Origin: Candidatus Limosilactobacillus merdipullorum
GTDB lineage: Bacteria > Bacillota > Bacilli > Lactobacillales > Lactobacillaceae
Direction: 5' to 3'
NCBI GenBank assembly: GCA_019113965.1
Contig: DXGK01000031.1
Span: forward strand, 1 to 44,184
Length of the DNA: 44,184 nt
In this document: one piece after another, positions 30,501-40,127 of the stretch
Layout: the number at the start of each line of letters is the position of its first letter
Numbering within the stretch: the stretch's first letter is position 1
Translations under genes and position numbers: made by a program
Notes under the pieces: model-generated
Told to the model about the DNA's origin: nothing
The model's input: only the letters and a program-made list of their open reading frames with translations
The model's database searches: none

Positions 30501-31859
30501 CACTTCCCCGTGGTGCATCTTGGTGGCCGACAATTCGATCACCTTGTCATAGATGGCGGATAAACCTGTCGTTTCCACGTCAAAGATGACATAGTCGGCA
30601 TCCAGGAGTTCCGCGTCGTTGGGGTTGTAGACGATCGGCATCCCCTCATCGACCAGGTTGGCTTCCACGCCGTAGAGCATCTTAAAGTCATCAAAGCCCT
30701 TGGCTGCCTGCGCTGCTTCGGGGAAGGCCTGCACGTCGGTATGGTCAGTAACTGCCAGGGCCTTCATCCCCCACTGGTGAGCCTGGTTGACGTAGTCAGT
30801 AATGCTATTAGTGGCGTCCATCTGGCTCATCTTGGAATGCAGGTGCAATTCAACTCGTTTCTTGCCTTCTGGCGCCTTATCTTCCCGTGAACGGTGTCTC
30901 ACCTGGTTAATATCAAAGGCCATCATCGTCAGGTCGTGCATATAGGTATCTTCCTGGATCGGGCCCCGAGCCTTAATCCAGTCCCCTTCTGCCAACTTGG
31001 CAAACAAGGCCTTGTCGGTGTCATTATTGGAGAATTTTTTAATGGCAAACGACGAGGTGTAATCGGTCACTTCCAAGACCAGGATTTGCCGGCCGCTCTT
31101 GATGTCGGTAACTTCCTTGCTGAAAACGTAGCCTTCGACAACTACGTTACGCTCCTCATCGGTAATGTCGCCCATCCGGGTGACCGGAATCTTGGGGTTA
31201 ATCTGCTTGCCCAAGACCACCGGACCGCTTGGCGCTGCATTAGCCTTCTTGGTAGGCCGCTTCGCCAATTCGGCCATCGCCTTTTTAACCAGGTCCTGGT
31301 CCTTAGCCGCTTGCTTCTTGCGTACTTCGGCCACCCGCTGGCGGGACGCCTCCTCGTTGACTTTGACGGTCAGCTTAAAAGAGGGAAAACCAACCTCGGT
31401 GTAGGCCTGGCCGAGCTGCTGAACCAGCTGGTCGGCAAAGAAGTTGGCCGCCTGCTGACTGCTAACGGTTAACGTCACCCGGTGTCCATCCACGCTGGGA
31501 ACACTTTGGGCAATCATCTCCGTCCCCAGTGGTGAACCGCCAACAACTGCATCAGCAATGACCGGCCAATAATCAACCAGTAGCGACTGGTCAATGTCAT
31601 CAGTGGGGGTAGCAATCGTCAAGCTAACTTCCTTGACGATCCCATCAAAAGCGTTGGTCAGCGCGTCACGCAGCCGCCGGTAAACATCAACCGGTAGGAT
31701 CTTGGGAAAAGTCAGCTGAAATTCCCAGCAGGCTGACTGCTGGTGGACAATGACGGCCTTGACTTTCCCGTCTGCCAGTGTCGGTTCGTTAGCGTCGGCT
31801 AGCTGGACTTGCTCCAGTAATTTTTCAAACAATTCGTGTCGACTTAATTCCACGTTCAT
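27528..31859 (-). CDS. polC: DNA polymerase III alpha subunit, Gram-positive PolC type
   Basis: PHP domain ([22 protein letters not shown]), inserted exonuclease ([23 protein letters not shown]), polymerase region; start [11 protein letters not shown] at 31859. Confidence 0.97.
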   Translation of the reverse strand: MNVELSRHELFEKLLEQVQLADANEPTLADGKVKAVIVHQQSACWEFQLTFPKILPVDVYRRLRDALTNAFDGIVKEVSLTIATPTDDIDQSLLVDYWPVIADAVVGGSPLGTEMIAQSVPSVDGHRVTLTVSSQQAANFFADQLVQQLGQAYTEVGFPSFKLTVKVNEEASRQRVAEVRKKQAAKDQDLVKKAMAELAKRPTKKANAAPSGPVVLGKQINPKIPVTRMGDITDEERNVVVEGYVFSKEVTDIKSGRQILVLEVTDYTSSFAIKKFSNNDTDKALFAKLAEGDWIKARGPIQEDTYMHDLTMMAFDINQVRHRSREDKAPEGKKRVELHLHSKMSQMDATNSITDYVNQAHQWGMKALAVTDHTDVQAFPEAAQAAKGFDDFKMLYGVEANLVDEGMPIVYNPNDAELLDADYVIFDVETTGLSAIYDKVIELSATKMHHGEVLDHFDEFIDPGFPLSKQTIDLTSITDDMVRGSKSEKEVFDLFRDFCKGSLIAGHNVSFDLGFMNTGYRRHGEPEIDVPVIDTLPLARVLYPNLRSYRLNTLSKKFGVSLEHHHRANYDAEATGHLLHLFLKDAEKQWGVTKASQLNDHMADNDAYRHTRPSHAILMAQTQAGLKNLYKLISLSNVKYFSRVPRIPRRQLDKYRDGLLVGSACHRGEVFTAMMQKGYDAAKQKAKYYDYLEVQPKPNYAPLIEEGLISDQAKLEEIIGNMVKLGDDLGKPVVATGDVHYLNPEDADYRQVLIASQGGANPLNHTKRPDVHFRTTDEMLDEFSFLGEDVAQKIVVDNTQQIADSIDEIAPVAPGTYPPHMKGANDEITERTYKTAKAWYGDPLPKIVADRIKLELDAIIKNGFAVHYLIAQRLVAKSNKDGYLVGSRGSVGSSVVATLSGVTEVNPLPPHYRCPKCQYSQFFTKGEYSSGYDLPDKDCPKCGTLMVKDGQNIPFQTFLGFEGNKVPDIDLNFSGDYQPIAHNYMKVLFGSKNVYRAGTIGTIADKTAYGYVKAYERENDREFRKAEEDRLAKGATGVKRTTGQHPAGIIIVPDDKEIYDFTPVQYPADDQSADWETTHFDFHSIHDNLLKMDILGHDDPTMIRELQDLSGIDPKTIPMDDPGVMSLFSSPEALGVTPEQINSQTGTLGLPEFGTRFVRGMLEETHPQNYSQLLQISGLSHGTDVWNNNAEDLINNHVATIANVIGCRDNIMTDLINYGLKSESAFQVMESVRHGRGIPEKYLPEMKKVKVPQWYMDSCSKIKYMFPRAHAAAYVLMALRIAYFKVYCPLIYYCAFFSVRASDFDVVAMSQGKNAVKGKINEIVEKERNHDATAKDKNLETVLDLANEMLERGYNFKMVDLKRSDATKWLIDGNSLIAPFSAIPGLGVNAAKQIVAAREEQEFLSKEDLAKRAHVSQSLIDFMTTQHVLDGLPDQNQLSLFDF

Positions 31860-31879
31860 ACTCCTTTTAAGTAAACACT

Positions 31880-31925
31880 TGCTAAAAGAAAGAAGCTGTG
31901 GCAACTAGGTTTACCGCAGCCTCTT
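31880..31925 (-). terminator. Imperfect hairpin with U-rich tail between proS and polC
   Basis: Minus strand GAGGCTGCGG-taaacctagttg-CCACAGCTTC-TTTCTTTT. Confidence 0.5.
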
Positions 31926-31939
31926 CTCAGTCAAAAGAA

Positions 31940-33676
31940 TTAGTCCTTTTGTTGCTGGTCATCCGCAGCCTGTTTTAGGAGGATGTGGACGTTATTGACA
32001 ACTTCTTCTTGTTTAACTTCAATGGTTTCACCAGTCCGGCGAAGCTTAATTTCGACGATCCCGTCCTTGGCCTTCTTACCAACGGTAATTCGGATTGGCA
32101 GACCAATCAGGTCGGAGTCGGCAAACTTCACCCCGGCCCGTTCCTTCCGGTCGTCAACCAGAACTTCGTAGCCATCCTTTTCCAAGGCAGCGGTAATTTC
32201 GTTAGCCATCTTCATCTGTTCGTCGTTCTTAACGTTAATCGGAATGACGTGAACGTCAAATGGGGCAACGGCGGCTGGCCAGATCAGACCGCGGTCATCG
32301 TTATTCTGTTCGGCAATTGCGGACAGCAACCGCGAAACACCGATCCCGTAGCAGCCCATCACGATATCGGTTGGCTTCCCCTGCTGGTTAAGGACCTGGG
32401 CCTTAAAGATGTTTGAGTACAGCGTCCCCAGCTTGAAGATGTGACCAACTTCGATCCCGTTAGTAAACTTCAGTGGCAGGCCGTCTGGACCAATTTCGCC
32501 TTCCTTGACGTTGCGCACATCGGCAAACTGGTCGACGGTGAAATCACGGTCAAAGTTGACATTGATGTAGTGGTTGCCGTCTTCGTTGGCGCCACAGGCC
32601 ATGTTAACCATGCCCTTGATGTGTTGGTCAGCGATAATCTCCATCTTATCGTTGACCCCGACCGGCCCCAGTGAACCAGCATGAGCCGGCAGTACGGCGG
32701 CAATTTCGTCATCCGTTGCCAGGCGAACGGAGTCGGCATCCAGGATGTTGTTCAACTTGACTTCGTTGACTTCGTCGTTACCACGCATCAGGACCATCAC
32801 CTGCTTGGTTTCTTTGCCGGTCTTAACGGTGTAAACCATGGCCTTGAGAATCTGGCTTGGCTCCATTCCCAAGCTTTCAGCCGCTTCGTCAACACTGTAG
32901 GCTCCCGGGGTCCCCTTCTTGGTTAACTCGCCTGGCTTACCAATTTGTTGTTTTTCAACAAACTTGCTAGTGGCCTTTTCCAAGTTGGCGGCGTAACCAC
33001 CGTCGGTATAAACAATCGTGTCCTCCCCGATTGCTGCTGGGGCTGAGAATTCTTGCGAACCCTTGCCACCGATTGTCCCGGAATCAGCCAGGATCACCTT
33101 ATAATCGAGGCCAATCTCGTCAAAAATTGCCCGGAAGGCCTTGGCCATGTGGTCGTATTCTACATCCAATCCCTCGCGATCGGCAGTAAAGGAATAACCA
33201 TCGTACATGATGAATTCCTTGCTCCGCAGCAGTCCAAACCGCGGACGCTCTTCATCCCGGAACTTATCCTGGATTTGATACAACAGCAATGGCAGCTTCT
33301 TGTAAGACTTAAGGCTGTCACGAACGATGGTAGTGAAGGTTTCTTCGTGTGTTGGTCCCAATAAGAACAGCCGCTTGCGCCGGTCATCGAGCTTGAACAG
33401 GTTGTCTCCGTATGCTTCATAGCGACCAGACTTTTCCCACATATCCGCCGGCAACAGCATTGGCGCGGTCATTTCGACCCCGTCATACTTATCCATTTGC
33501 TTGCGGATCAAGTTATTGATCTTGGCGATGATCCGCTGTGCCATCGGCAGGTAAGCCCAGATACCGGCAGAAACCTGGTAGATATAGCCGCCGCGGACCA
33601 GCAGTTTATGGCTGGTGGCTTCGGCATCGCTTGGCGCCTCTTTTAGCGTCGGAATTAACATGCGTGATTGTTTCAT
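31940..33676 (-). CDS. proS: Prolyl-tRNA synthetase (bacterial type)
   Basis: MKQSRMLIPTLKEAPSDAEATSHKLLVRGGYIYQVSAGIWAYLPMAQRIIAKI; QDKFRDEERPRFGLLRSKEFIMYDGYSF. Confidence 0.97.
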   Translation of the reverse strand: MKQSRMLIPTLKEAPSDAEATSHKLLVRGGYIYQVSAGIWAYLPMAQRIIAKINNLIRKQMDKYDGVEMTAPMLLPADMWEKSGRYEAYGDNLFKLDDRRKRLFLLGPTHEETFTTIVRDSLKSYKKLPLLLYQIQDKFRDEERPRFGLLRSKEFIMYDGYSFTADREGLDVEYDHMAKAFRAIFDEIGLDYKVILADSGTIGGKGSQEFSAPAAIGEDTIVYTDGGYAANLEKATSKFVEKQQIGKPGELTKKGTPGAYSVDEAAESLGMEPSQILKAMVYTVKTGKETKQVMVLMRGNDEVNEVKLNNILDADSVRLATDDEIAAVLPAHAGSLGPVGVNDKMEIIADQHIKGMVNMACGANEDGNHYINVNFDRDFTVDQFADVRNVKEGEIGPDGLPLKFTNGIEVGHIFKLGTLYSNIFKAQVLNQQGKPTDIVMGCYGIGVSRLLSAIAEQNNDDRGLIWPAAVAPFDVHVIPINVKNDEQMKMANEITAALEKDGYEVLVDDRKERAGVKFADSDLIGLPIRITVGKKAKDGIVEIKLRRTGETIEVKQEEVVNNVHILLKQAADDQQQKD

Positions 33677-33705
33677 TATCTTTTTTACTCCTCAAATAGT
33701 TTTCC

Positions 33706-34983
33706 TTAGTGGACAAAGTAGCGCTGGATATCGTTATAGGTTACCAGAATCATCAGCAACAGTAGGAGGCTGAAGCCAATCAAGGTAACAACCACTTCCA
33801 CTTTCTCCGGGATTGGCCGGCGGATAATTGCTTCAATAATATTCAAGAGCAACTTGCCACCGTCCAGCGCCGGGATCGGCAGGAGGTTGACGATCCCCAA
33901 GTTGATCGACAGGGCAGCCAGGAAGGCCAAGACCCCGTTAATCCCATAGTGCGTCGCCTGAGATGTACCGGCATACATTGCCACCGGCCCACCAAAGTCA
34001 TTGACGTTAAAGCCGTGAGTTATCATGTGGCCAAGCACGCTAAAGATCAGTGTTCCGGATTGGGCAAAGGCGTTCCAACCGTACTTGACCCGGGCAACTG
34101 GCGACTTAGAGATTTCTTCTTCAATGCCGATCCGACCAACCTTTTGCTTGTTGACGACGGTCGTCTTGGTTTTGATCCTCGTGGATCGTTGGTGTCCATT
34201 GTGAGCATAGGTGACCGTCACCGTTTTCCCCGGTTGGGTACTAATTTGCTGCGATAGTGCCTGCCAGGAAGCAACGCGGTGGTTGTTCACCTTAACTACC
34301 CGGTCACCGGTAACCAGGCCTGCCCGGGCAGCGGGACCGTGCGCCTGGACATTACCCAGGCGGTTGCTCCCAGTAGGAATCCCCGGCAAGGTAAAGCCAA
34401 GGATCACAAAAACCACCAGGGATAAAATGAAGTTGTTAAACGGTCCGGCAAAGTTTGTCAGCATCCGGTTCCCCAGTGATGCCGATTGGAACAGGACGTC
34501 ACGCGGGGCAATCCGCACGCTCGTCCCGTCTGGCTCCACGATCACGGCATCGTGGTTGACGGGGTAACGCTTCACTGCCGATTCATCACCATTGATGTAG
34601 CCGGCGATAAACAACTTATCGGTGAGGTCGTGGTCGACCACCTGCAGTGGAATCCCCTGCAACAGGCGCCGCCCCTTACTGACATCAATGGTGTCGACTT
34701 CCTGGTCATTATTGAGCGAAATGCTAATGGTCGAACCGGGGCGCAAATGTTCCTCATCGTCGTCATCGTCCCCCGCAAAGCGGACATAGCCGCCAAGCGG
34801 CAGGATCCGGATAGTAAAGGTGGTACCATTCTTTCCCCGACGCCACCAAACTTTGGGCCCCATGCCAATGGAAAATTCACGAACCAGGATTCCCGCCCGC
34901 ACAGCGAAAAAGTAATGACCAAATTCATGAACCAGGACAATCAACCCGAAAACCAGGATGAACGTAATAATTGTGATTAGCAA
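33706..34983 (-). CDS. rseP: Site-2 protease family zinc metalloprotease RseP/RasP with PDZ domain
   Basis: VLVHEFGHYFFAVRAGILVREFSIGMGPKVW (HExxH); PDZ segment; NLLPIPALDGGKLL. Confidence 0.95.
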   Translation of the reverse strand: MLITIITFILVFGLIVLVHEFGHYFFAVRAGILVREFSIGMGPKVWWRRGKNGTTFTIRILPLGGYVRFAGDDDDDEEHLRPGSTISISLNNDQEVDTIDVSKGRRLLQGIPLQVVDHDLTDKLFIAGYINGDESAVKRYPVNHDAVIVEPDGTSVRIAPRDVLFQSASLGNRMLTNFAGPFNNFILSLVVFVILGFTLPGIPTGSNRLGNVQAHGPAARAGLVTGDRVVKVNNHRVASWQALSQQISTQPGKTVTVTYAHNGHQRSTRIKTKTTVVNKQKVGRIGIEEEISKSPVARVKYGWNAFAQSGTLIFSVLGHMITHGFNVNDFGGPVAMYAGTSQATHYGINGVLAFLAALSINLGIVNLLPIPALDGGKLLLNIIEAIIRRPIPEKVEVVVTLIGFSLLLLLMILVTYNDIQRYFVH

Positions 34984-35006
34984 ATAATCGCCTCACTCGG
35001 TATAGG

Positions 35007-35795
35007 TTAAATAATTGCCAGCAACTGCATCAGTGGCATCACTAACAACATGCTATCGAAACGGTCAAGAATGCCACCATGCCCCGGCAAGATCTTCCCA
35101 GAGTCCTTGACACCGTAGTAACGCTTGAGGGCAGATTCAATCAGGTCGCCAAACTGGCCCATAATTGATAAGAATAAGGTGGCGAGGATCATCAACCCGT
35201 AGTTATGGTAGCCCACCGGGAAGAAGTGGAGGTAAATGGCCAGGATGATGACGGCCGATACCGTCCCACCGATTGAACCTTCCCAGGTCTTGTTCGGGCT
35301 AACCTTCGGTGCCAACTTATGCTTACCAATCTGGCGGCCGATCAGGTAGGCACCACTGTCGGTAATCCAGACAACCAGCATCCCATACAGCAAAGTGGTA
35401 AAACCAATTCCCCGGGCGGCAATAAAGGCATTGAAGCCAAAGCCAATGTAAAGCATCCCTAAGGTTAACACACCAGCATCGTCAAAGCTAAAGCGCTGCT
35501 TGGCAAAGACAGTGTATAGCAGCAACAGGATCACCAGGATGTAGAAGGCCTCCCAGCGGTTAATGCCTCTCGGCAGCCAGTTCAACCAATTTGCCGGCGC
35601 AATTACCAGGCAGACGCCCAGAAAACTAATCAGTGCCGGGAATGAAGTGACAAACATCTTTTTCATCGTCGTGATTTCGCCCATCGCCACAACCCCTAAA
35701 GCAAGGGCGGCGATCGTTAATGGCCAGCTGCCAACTAAGATCAGCGGGATAAAAATGGCCAGGGCCACGACGGCAGTAATTACACGCGTTCTCAA
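35007..35795 (-). CDS. cdsA: Phosphatidate cytidylyltransferase
   Basis: Multi-TM protein with C-terminal LAPKVSPNKTWEGSIGGT ... DSGKILPGHGGILDRFDSM signature. Confidence 0.96.
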   Translation of the reverse strand: MRTRVITAVVALAIFIPLILVGSWPLTIAALALGVVAMGEITTMKKMFVTSFPALISFLGVCLVIAPANWLNWLPRGINRWEAFYILVILLLLYTVFAKQRFSFDDAGVLTLGMLYIGFGFNAFIAARGIGFTTLLYGMLVVWITDSGAYLIGRQIGKHKLAPKVSPNKTWEGSIGGTVSAVIILAIYLHFFPVGYHNYGLMILATLFLSIMGQFGDLIESALKRYYGVKDSGKILPGHGGILDRFDSMLLVMPLMQLLAII

Positions 35796-35810
35796 TGTTA
35801 TTCTCCAATC

Positions 35811-36572
35811 TTATTTATTAACCAGTCCGCCAAAACGACGGTGACGGTGCTGGAAGACGCTAATGGCCGCTTTGAGACTCTCACCATCAAAGTCCGGCCA
35901 GGATTGATCAACAAAGACCAGCTCACTGTAGGCAATCTGCCAAAGTAAGAAGTTGCTGATCCGTTCCTCACCACTGGTCCGAATCATGAGGTCTGGATCT
36001 GCCAATTTGCCAAGCGGTGCGGTCATCAGATGCGCGCTGATTGCCTGTTCGTCGATGCTTTCAGGAGCCAGTTTACCATCTTGGATGTCCTGTCCCAGCG
36101 CCTTAACGGCTCCGACCAGCTCATCTCTTCCCCCGTAATTGAGGGCAAAGTTCAGCACCATCCCATCGCAATCCTTGGTGTCGGCGATGGCTTGGTTAAC
36201 CGCCTTTTGGGTTCCAGCCGGCAATTCATCAATATGCCCCATCACCATCACCCGGACATTGTGAGCCACCAGGTCGGGAACGAAGGTGTTAAAAAAACGA
36301 ATTGGCAACTTCATCAAGTAGCTAACCTCTGACGTTGGCCGTTTCCAATTCTCAGTGGAAAAGGCGTACAAGGTTAGTACCTTGACCCCTAAGTCACTGG
36401 CGGCAATGGCAACCTTCTTCACGGACTCCATTCCCGCCTTGTGGCCGGCAACCCGCGGCAAATGCTGGCGCGTTGCCCAGCGACCATTACCATCCATAAT
36501 GATGGCCACGTGCTCCGGAATCTTGTCCATATCTAATTCGGTGGTTTGGTGGTCTTCTCCATCCACTCCCAT
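35811..36572 (-). CDS. uppS: Isoprenyl (undecaprenyl diphosphate) transferase
   Basis: HVAIIMDGNGRWATRQHLPRVAGHKAGMESVKKV; ATG at 36572 with SD GAGGAGG 9 nt upstream (ORF track start at 36578 is a TTG). Confidence 0.96.
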   Translation of the reverse strand: MGVDGEDHQTTELDMDKIPEHVAIIMDGNGRWATRQHLPRVAGHKAGMESVKKVAIAASDLGVKVLTLYAFSTENWKRPTSEVSYLMKLPIRFFNTFVPDLVAHNVRVMVMGHIDELPAGTQKAVNQAIADTKDCDGMVLNFALNYGGRDELVGAVKALGQDIQDGKLAPESIDEQAISAHLMTAPLGKLADPDLMIRTSGEERISNFLLWQIAYSELVFVDQSWPDFDGESLKAAISVFQHRHRRFGGLVNK

Positions 36573-36768
36573 TGGCAAAAGCCTCCTCGGTGAGGCTGGG
36601 AATGAACTCAGCCTCTTTACTTTTTTAAGATATTTATGTAACGGCGCGGTAGCTGGCTGAATTCCGAACGTTGATAAATCGACGCTCGGAACACCTAGCC
36701 ATCCTCGCGGAGGTGGGAAGACGAAGTCGCAAGCGACTTCTTTCCCACTCTCAAAATATACGCAAAAC
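36573..36768 (-). ncRNA. Candidate structured 5' leader RNA of uppS (three or more hairpins, SD-sequestering alternative fold)
   Basis: Hairpins at 36710-36752, 36654-36701 and 36592-36615, plus an alternative SD-pairing hairpin at 36581-36596; downstream of a promoter at 36771-36798. Confidence 0.6.
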
Positions 36769-36770
36769 TT

Positions 36771-36798
36771 ATTCTAACAGAAAAAAAAGCAAGTGCAA
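36771..36798 (-). promoter_or_regulatory. Candidate promoter of the uppS leader/operon
   Basis: Minus strand TTGCAC-16 bp-TAGAAT. Confidence 0.6.
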
Positions 36799-36822
36799 AA
36801 CCGCCACAGCCATTACACTTGC
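36781..36822 (-). terminator. Intrinsic terminator after frr
   Basis: Minus strand GCAAGTG...CACTTGC followed by TTTTTTTT. Confidence 0.88.
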
Positions 36823-36843
36823 CTTCATTATTAACTGCACAAC

Positions 36844-37407
36844 CTATTCGGTCATCAGTTCCTTTTCCTTTGCCGCGGAGATATTTTCGAGGTTCTTGAT
36901 CCCCGCGTCGGTTTCCTTTTGAACCTGGTCCTCAAGATCGTGGAACTGGTCATCGTTAAAGTCGCCGTTCTTGTGACCATCCTTGAGTTGGTCCATGGCA
37001 TCACGACGAACGTTCCGAACGGCCACTTTGGCCTTTTCGGTTTCCGCCTTCACGTTCTTGACAAGTTCCTTCCGCCGGTCTTCCGTTAATTGTGGAATCA
37101 AAATCCGGATAGCAGAACCTTCGTTTTGCGGGTTAAGCCCCAGGTTAGCCTCGTAAATTGCCCGCTCGATTTCTTCCAAAATGCTCTTGTCGTATGGCGT
37201 AACCAGCAGCTGACGGGCTTCAGGAATGGTAATGGAAGCCACTTGGTTCAGTGGCGTTGGTGCGCCATAGTAATCAACCTTCACCGGGTTCAGCAGGCTG
37301 GCGTTTGCCCGGCCGGCTCGAATTTCGGATAGCCGGCGTGACAATGCTTCACCGGTCTTTTTCATCTTATCTTTAGCTTCAGCTAAAATTTCTTTTGAAC
37401 TAGCCAT
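36844..37407 (-). CDS. frr: Ribosome recycling factor
   Basis: MKKTGEALSRRLSEIRAGRANASLLNPVKVDYYGAPTPLNQVASI. Confidence 0.97.
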   Translation of the reverse strand: MASSKEILAEAKDKMKKTGEALSRRLSEIRAGRANASLLNPVKVDYYGAPTPLNQVASITIPEARQLLVTPYDKSILEEIERAIYEANLGLNPQNEGSAIRILIPQLTEDRRKELVKNVKAETEKAKVAVRNVRRDAMDQLKDGHKNGDFNDDQFHDLEDQVQKETDAGIKNLENISAAKEKELMTE

Positions 37408-37409
37408 AA

Positions 37410-38132
37410 TTAATCTCCTTCAATTGTCGTCCCGATGTTCTCACCTGAAACAGCCTTCAAGATGTTGCCAGGCTTGTTAAAGTTGAAGACTACCAACGGG
37501 ATGTGATTGTCCATCGACAAGGAACTAGCCGTCGAATCCATGACATGGAGGTGCTTTTCCAGAATGTCCATGTGGGTCAAGTGGTCAAACTTAACCGCTG
37601 AAGCATCTTTGTTCGGATCAGCAGAGTAGACACCGTCAACGCCGTTCTTACCCATCAGGATGGCATCAGCGTTAATTTCTGCCGCTCGCAAAGCAGCCGT
37701 CGTATCGGTCGAGAAGTATGGGCTCCCGGTGCCACCGGCAAAGATCACCACCCGGCCCTTTTCAAGATGACGGATGGCCCGCCGCCGAATGTACGGTTCA
37801 GCAATTTGGCGCATTTCGATCGAAGTCTGAACCCGGGTTGGTACCCCTGCTGATTCCAGGGCGTCTTGCAGCGACAGGGCATTCATGATCGTTCCCAGCA
37901 TGCCAATGTAGTCGGCCTGAGCCCGTTCCATCCCCAGCTGTTCGCCAGTTACCCCGCGCCACATGTTACCACCGCCGACGACGATGGCCACCTGGACGCC
38001 AGATTCATAAACCTGCTTCAATTCCCGGGCAACAACCTTGATTTCCGGTGGGTTGATGCCAAACTTTTGATCGCCAGCCAGTGCTTCACCGCTGAGTTTT
38101 AGCACAATCCGGTGGTACTTCACATCAGACAT
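37410..38132 (-). CDS. pyrH: UMP kinase
   Basis: [61 protein letters not shown]. Confidence 0.97.
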   Translation of the reverse strand: MSDVKYHRIVLKLSGEALAGDQKFGINPPEIKVVARELKQVYESGVQVAIVVGGGNMWRGVTGEQLGMERAQADYIGMLGTIMNALSLQDALESAGVPTRVQTSIEMRQIAEPYIRRRAIRHLEKGRVVIFAGGTGSPYFSTDTTAALRAAEINADAILMGKNGVDGVYSADPNKDASAVKFDHLTHMDILEKHLHVMDSTASSLSMDNHIPLVVFNFNKPGNILKAVSGENIGTTIEGD

Positions 38133-38165
38133 AAGTGTTCCTCCTCTTGTTCCTGATCCAGCAAA

Positions 38166-38190
38166 GGGCGCACCGAAACTGGTACGCCCC
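38166..38190 (-). terminator. GC-rich hairpin between tsf and pyrH (weak or no U tract)
   Basis: Minus strand GGGCGTACC-agtttc-GGTGCGCCC-TTTG. Confidence 0.45.
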
Positions 38191-38199
38191 CGAATTTAA

Positions 38200-39078
38200 C
38201 TACTTCAGCTGATCTTGCACTTCTTGGGCAATGTCAGACTGCTTCTTTTCAATTCCTTCGCCGACTTCGTAGCGAACAAATGACTTCAACTTACCGTTGT
38301 TAGCAGCAACGTATTCACCAACAGTCTTGTCGGAGTCCATGACAAAGTCTTGGTCTGCCAGGCAGATTTCGGACAGGAACTTGTTGAGCCGGCCTTCAAC
38401 GATCCGGTCAACAATCTTTTCAGGTTTGCCTTCGTTCAGCGTCTCCTGCTTGAAGACTTCCTTTTCGTGAGCCAGACGGTCAGCTGGAACATCATGCTTG
38501 GTCATGAATTCAGGGTTGATGGCAGCAACGTGCATGGCCACGTTCTTGGCAGTCTTGTTGTCGGCACCTTCCAGGACAACCAGTGAAGCGATCCGGCCAC
38601 CCTGGTGCAGGTAAGGACCGAAGTGATCATTGTCATCCTTCTTCACGATTTCGAAACGACGGATGCTAATCTTTTCACCAGTTTGTTGAGTAGTGGTTGC
38701 TAATGCCTGCTTAACAGAGGTGCCATCGTCAAATGACAGTTCTTCAGCAGCGGCAACGTCTGCCGGTTGCTTTTCAACCAGCAACTTGGCCAGCTTGCTT
38801 AATAACTGCTTGAACGGGTCGGAAGCGGCAACGAAGTCGGTTTCGGAGTTCAGTTCAACGATCACTGCGTTGTTGCCTTCGATTTCGATCGCAGTCAGAC
38901 CTTCAGCGGCAACCTTGCCACTCTTCTTGGCAGCCTTGGCCATCCCCTTTTCACGGAGCAGGTCCATTGCCTTGTCCATGTCGCCGTCGCTCTCAACAAG
39001 CGCCTTCTTAGCGGCCATGATCCCAACACCCGATTTGTCACGCAGTTGCATTACCAATTTGGCACTAATCTTTGCCAT
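38200..39078 (-). CDS. tsf: Elongation factor Ts
   Basis: MAKISAKLVMQLRDKSGVGIMAAKKALVESDGDMDKAMDLLREKG. Confidence 0.97.
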   Translation of the reverse strand: MAKISAKLVMQLRDKSGVGIMAAKKALVESDGDMDKAMDLLREKGMAKAAKKSGKVAAEGLTAIEIEGNNAVIVELNSETDFVAASDPFKQLLSKLAKLLVEKQPADVAAAEELSFDDGTSVKQALATTTQQTGEKISIRRFEIVKKDDNDHFGPYLHQGGRIASLVVLEGADNKTAKNVAMHVAAINPEFMTKHDVPADRLAHEKEVFKQETLNEGKPEKIVDRIVEGRLNKFLSEICLADQDFVMDSDKTVGEYVAANNGKLKSFVRYEVGEGIEKKQSDIAQEVQDQLK

Positions 39079-39121
39079 TATCAATCACTCCTCGATAGTT
39101 TTATCTTAATGAAATTAACAG

Positions 39122-39175
39122 TTGAAAAAAGGCTGCTTTGCTCTCAGGCCATAACGGTCGTCCTGCAAAACAGCC
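39122..39175 (-). terminator. Intrinsic terminator/attenuator between rpsB and tsf
   Basis: Minus strand GGCTGTTTTG-CAGG...CCTG...CAAAGCAGCC-TTTTTT. Confidence 0.75.
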
Positions 39176-39195
39176 CAAGCGTTAACTATTTATTC

Positions 39196-39987
39196 TTAGT
39201 CCTTGCCTTCAGCGTGCTTCTTTAGATCCTTAAGGGAGTCTTCGGAAACGGCTTGGTCGGCATCGTTTTCAGTTGCGTCTTCCTTAGCAGCCTTTTGTTC
39301 ATCCTGACCCTGCTTACCTTCAATAACGGCGTCAGCCATCTTGGAAGTGATCAGACGAACGGCACGGATAGCATCATCGTTTGATGGAATGATGACATCG
39401 ATGTCGTCTGGGTCGGTGTTAGTGTCAACCATAGCAACGATCGGAATGTTAAGCTTCTTTGCTTCGTTAACGGCGATTTGTTCCTTGTGTGGGTCCACAA
39501 TGTAGATCACGTCAGGAATCCGTGGCATGTCTTCAATCCCGCCCAGGAAGTGTTCCAGCTTTTCGCGTTGCTTAGTCAGAACAGCAACTTCCTTCTTTGG
39601 AAGGACGTCAAAAGTACCATCAGTGGTCATCTTCTTCAGTTCCTTCAGACGAGCGATCCGTGACTGGATGGTCTTCCAGTTAGTCAGGGTCCCACCAAGC
39701 CAACGGTGGTTGACGTAGTAGACACCCGCACGGGTAGCTTCTTCTTCAATGGAATCCTGAGCCTGCTTCTTAGTACCAACGAACAGGATAACGCCGTCGT
39801 TTGCGGCAACGTCCTTCATGTAGTTGTAAGCAGTCCCGATCATCTTAACCGTCTTTTGCAGGTCAATGATGTAGATGCCGTTCCGTTCAGTAAAGATGTA
39901 CGGCTTCATCTTTGGGTTCCAGCGACGGGTCTGGTGACCGAAGTGTACCCCGGCCTCCAGTAATTGTTTCATAGTTACAACAGCCAT
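39196..39987 (-). CDS. rpsB: 30S ribosomal protein S2
   Basis: [47 protein letters not shown]. Confidence 0.98.
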   Translation of the reverse strand: MAVVTMKQLLEAGVHFGHQTRRWNPKMKPYIFTERNGIYIIDLQKTVKMIGTAYNYMKDVAANDGVILFVGTKKQAQDSIEEEATRAGVYYVNHRWLGGTLTNWKTIQSRIARLKELKKMTTDGTFDVLPKKEVAVLTKQREKLEHFLGGIEDMPRIPDVIYIVDPHKEQIAVNEAKKLNIPIVAMVDTNTDPDDIDVIIPSNDDAIRAVRLITSKMADAVIEGKQGQDEQKAAKEDATENDADQAVSEDSLKDLKKHAEGKD

Positions 39988-40092
39988 AATATACCTCCAA
40001 GTAGTTTTTCCTCCCTACCGGTCAGTTGAAACAGGCACCAATTGGCACTTCCTGTTCCATCGCGGTGGGTGTGTTTTGTGCATTAAGCACCA
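39988..40092 (-). ncRNA. Structured 5' leader of rpsB (candidate autoregulatory leader)
   Basis: About 105-nt leader with strong stem GGAACAGG...CCTGTTTC (40028-40058) and GTGC-TTAAT-GCAC. Confidence 0.45.
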
Positions 40093-40098
40093 ACTAAT

Positions 40099-40127
40099 AG
40101 TATACAAAATCTCCGCGGGCTTCTCAA
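40099..40127 (-). promoter_or_regulatory. rpsB promoter
   Basis: Minus strand TTGAGA-17 bp-TATACT. Confidence 0.72.

Noticed and set aside
30894-31472. 192-aa + strand ORF
   Set aside because: Antisense to polC; shadow ORF.
36640-36660. T-box-like ACCGCG in the uppS leader (CAGCTACCGCGCC) despite proS being in the operon
   Set aside because: The TGGN bulge sequence and stem I are absent and the leader is short; kept only as a generic structured leader.
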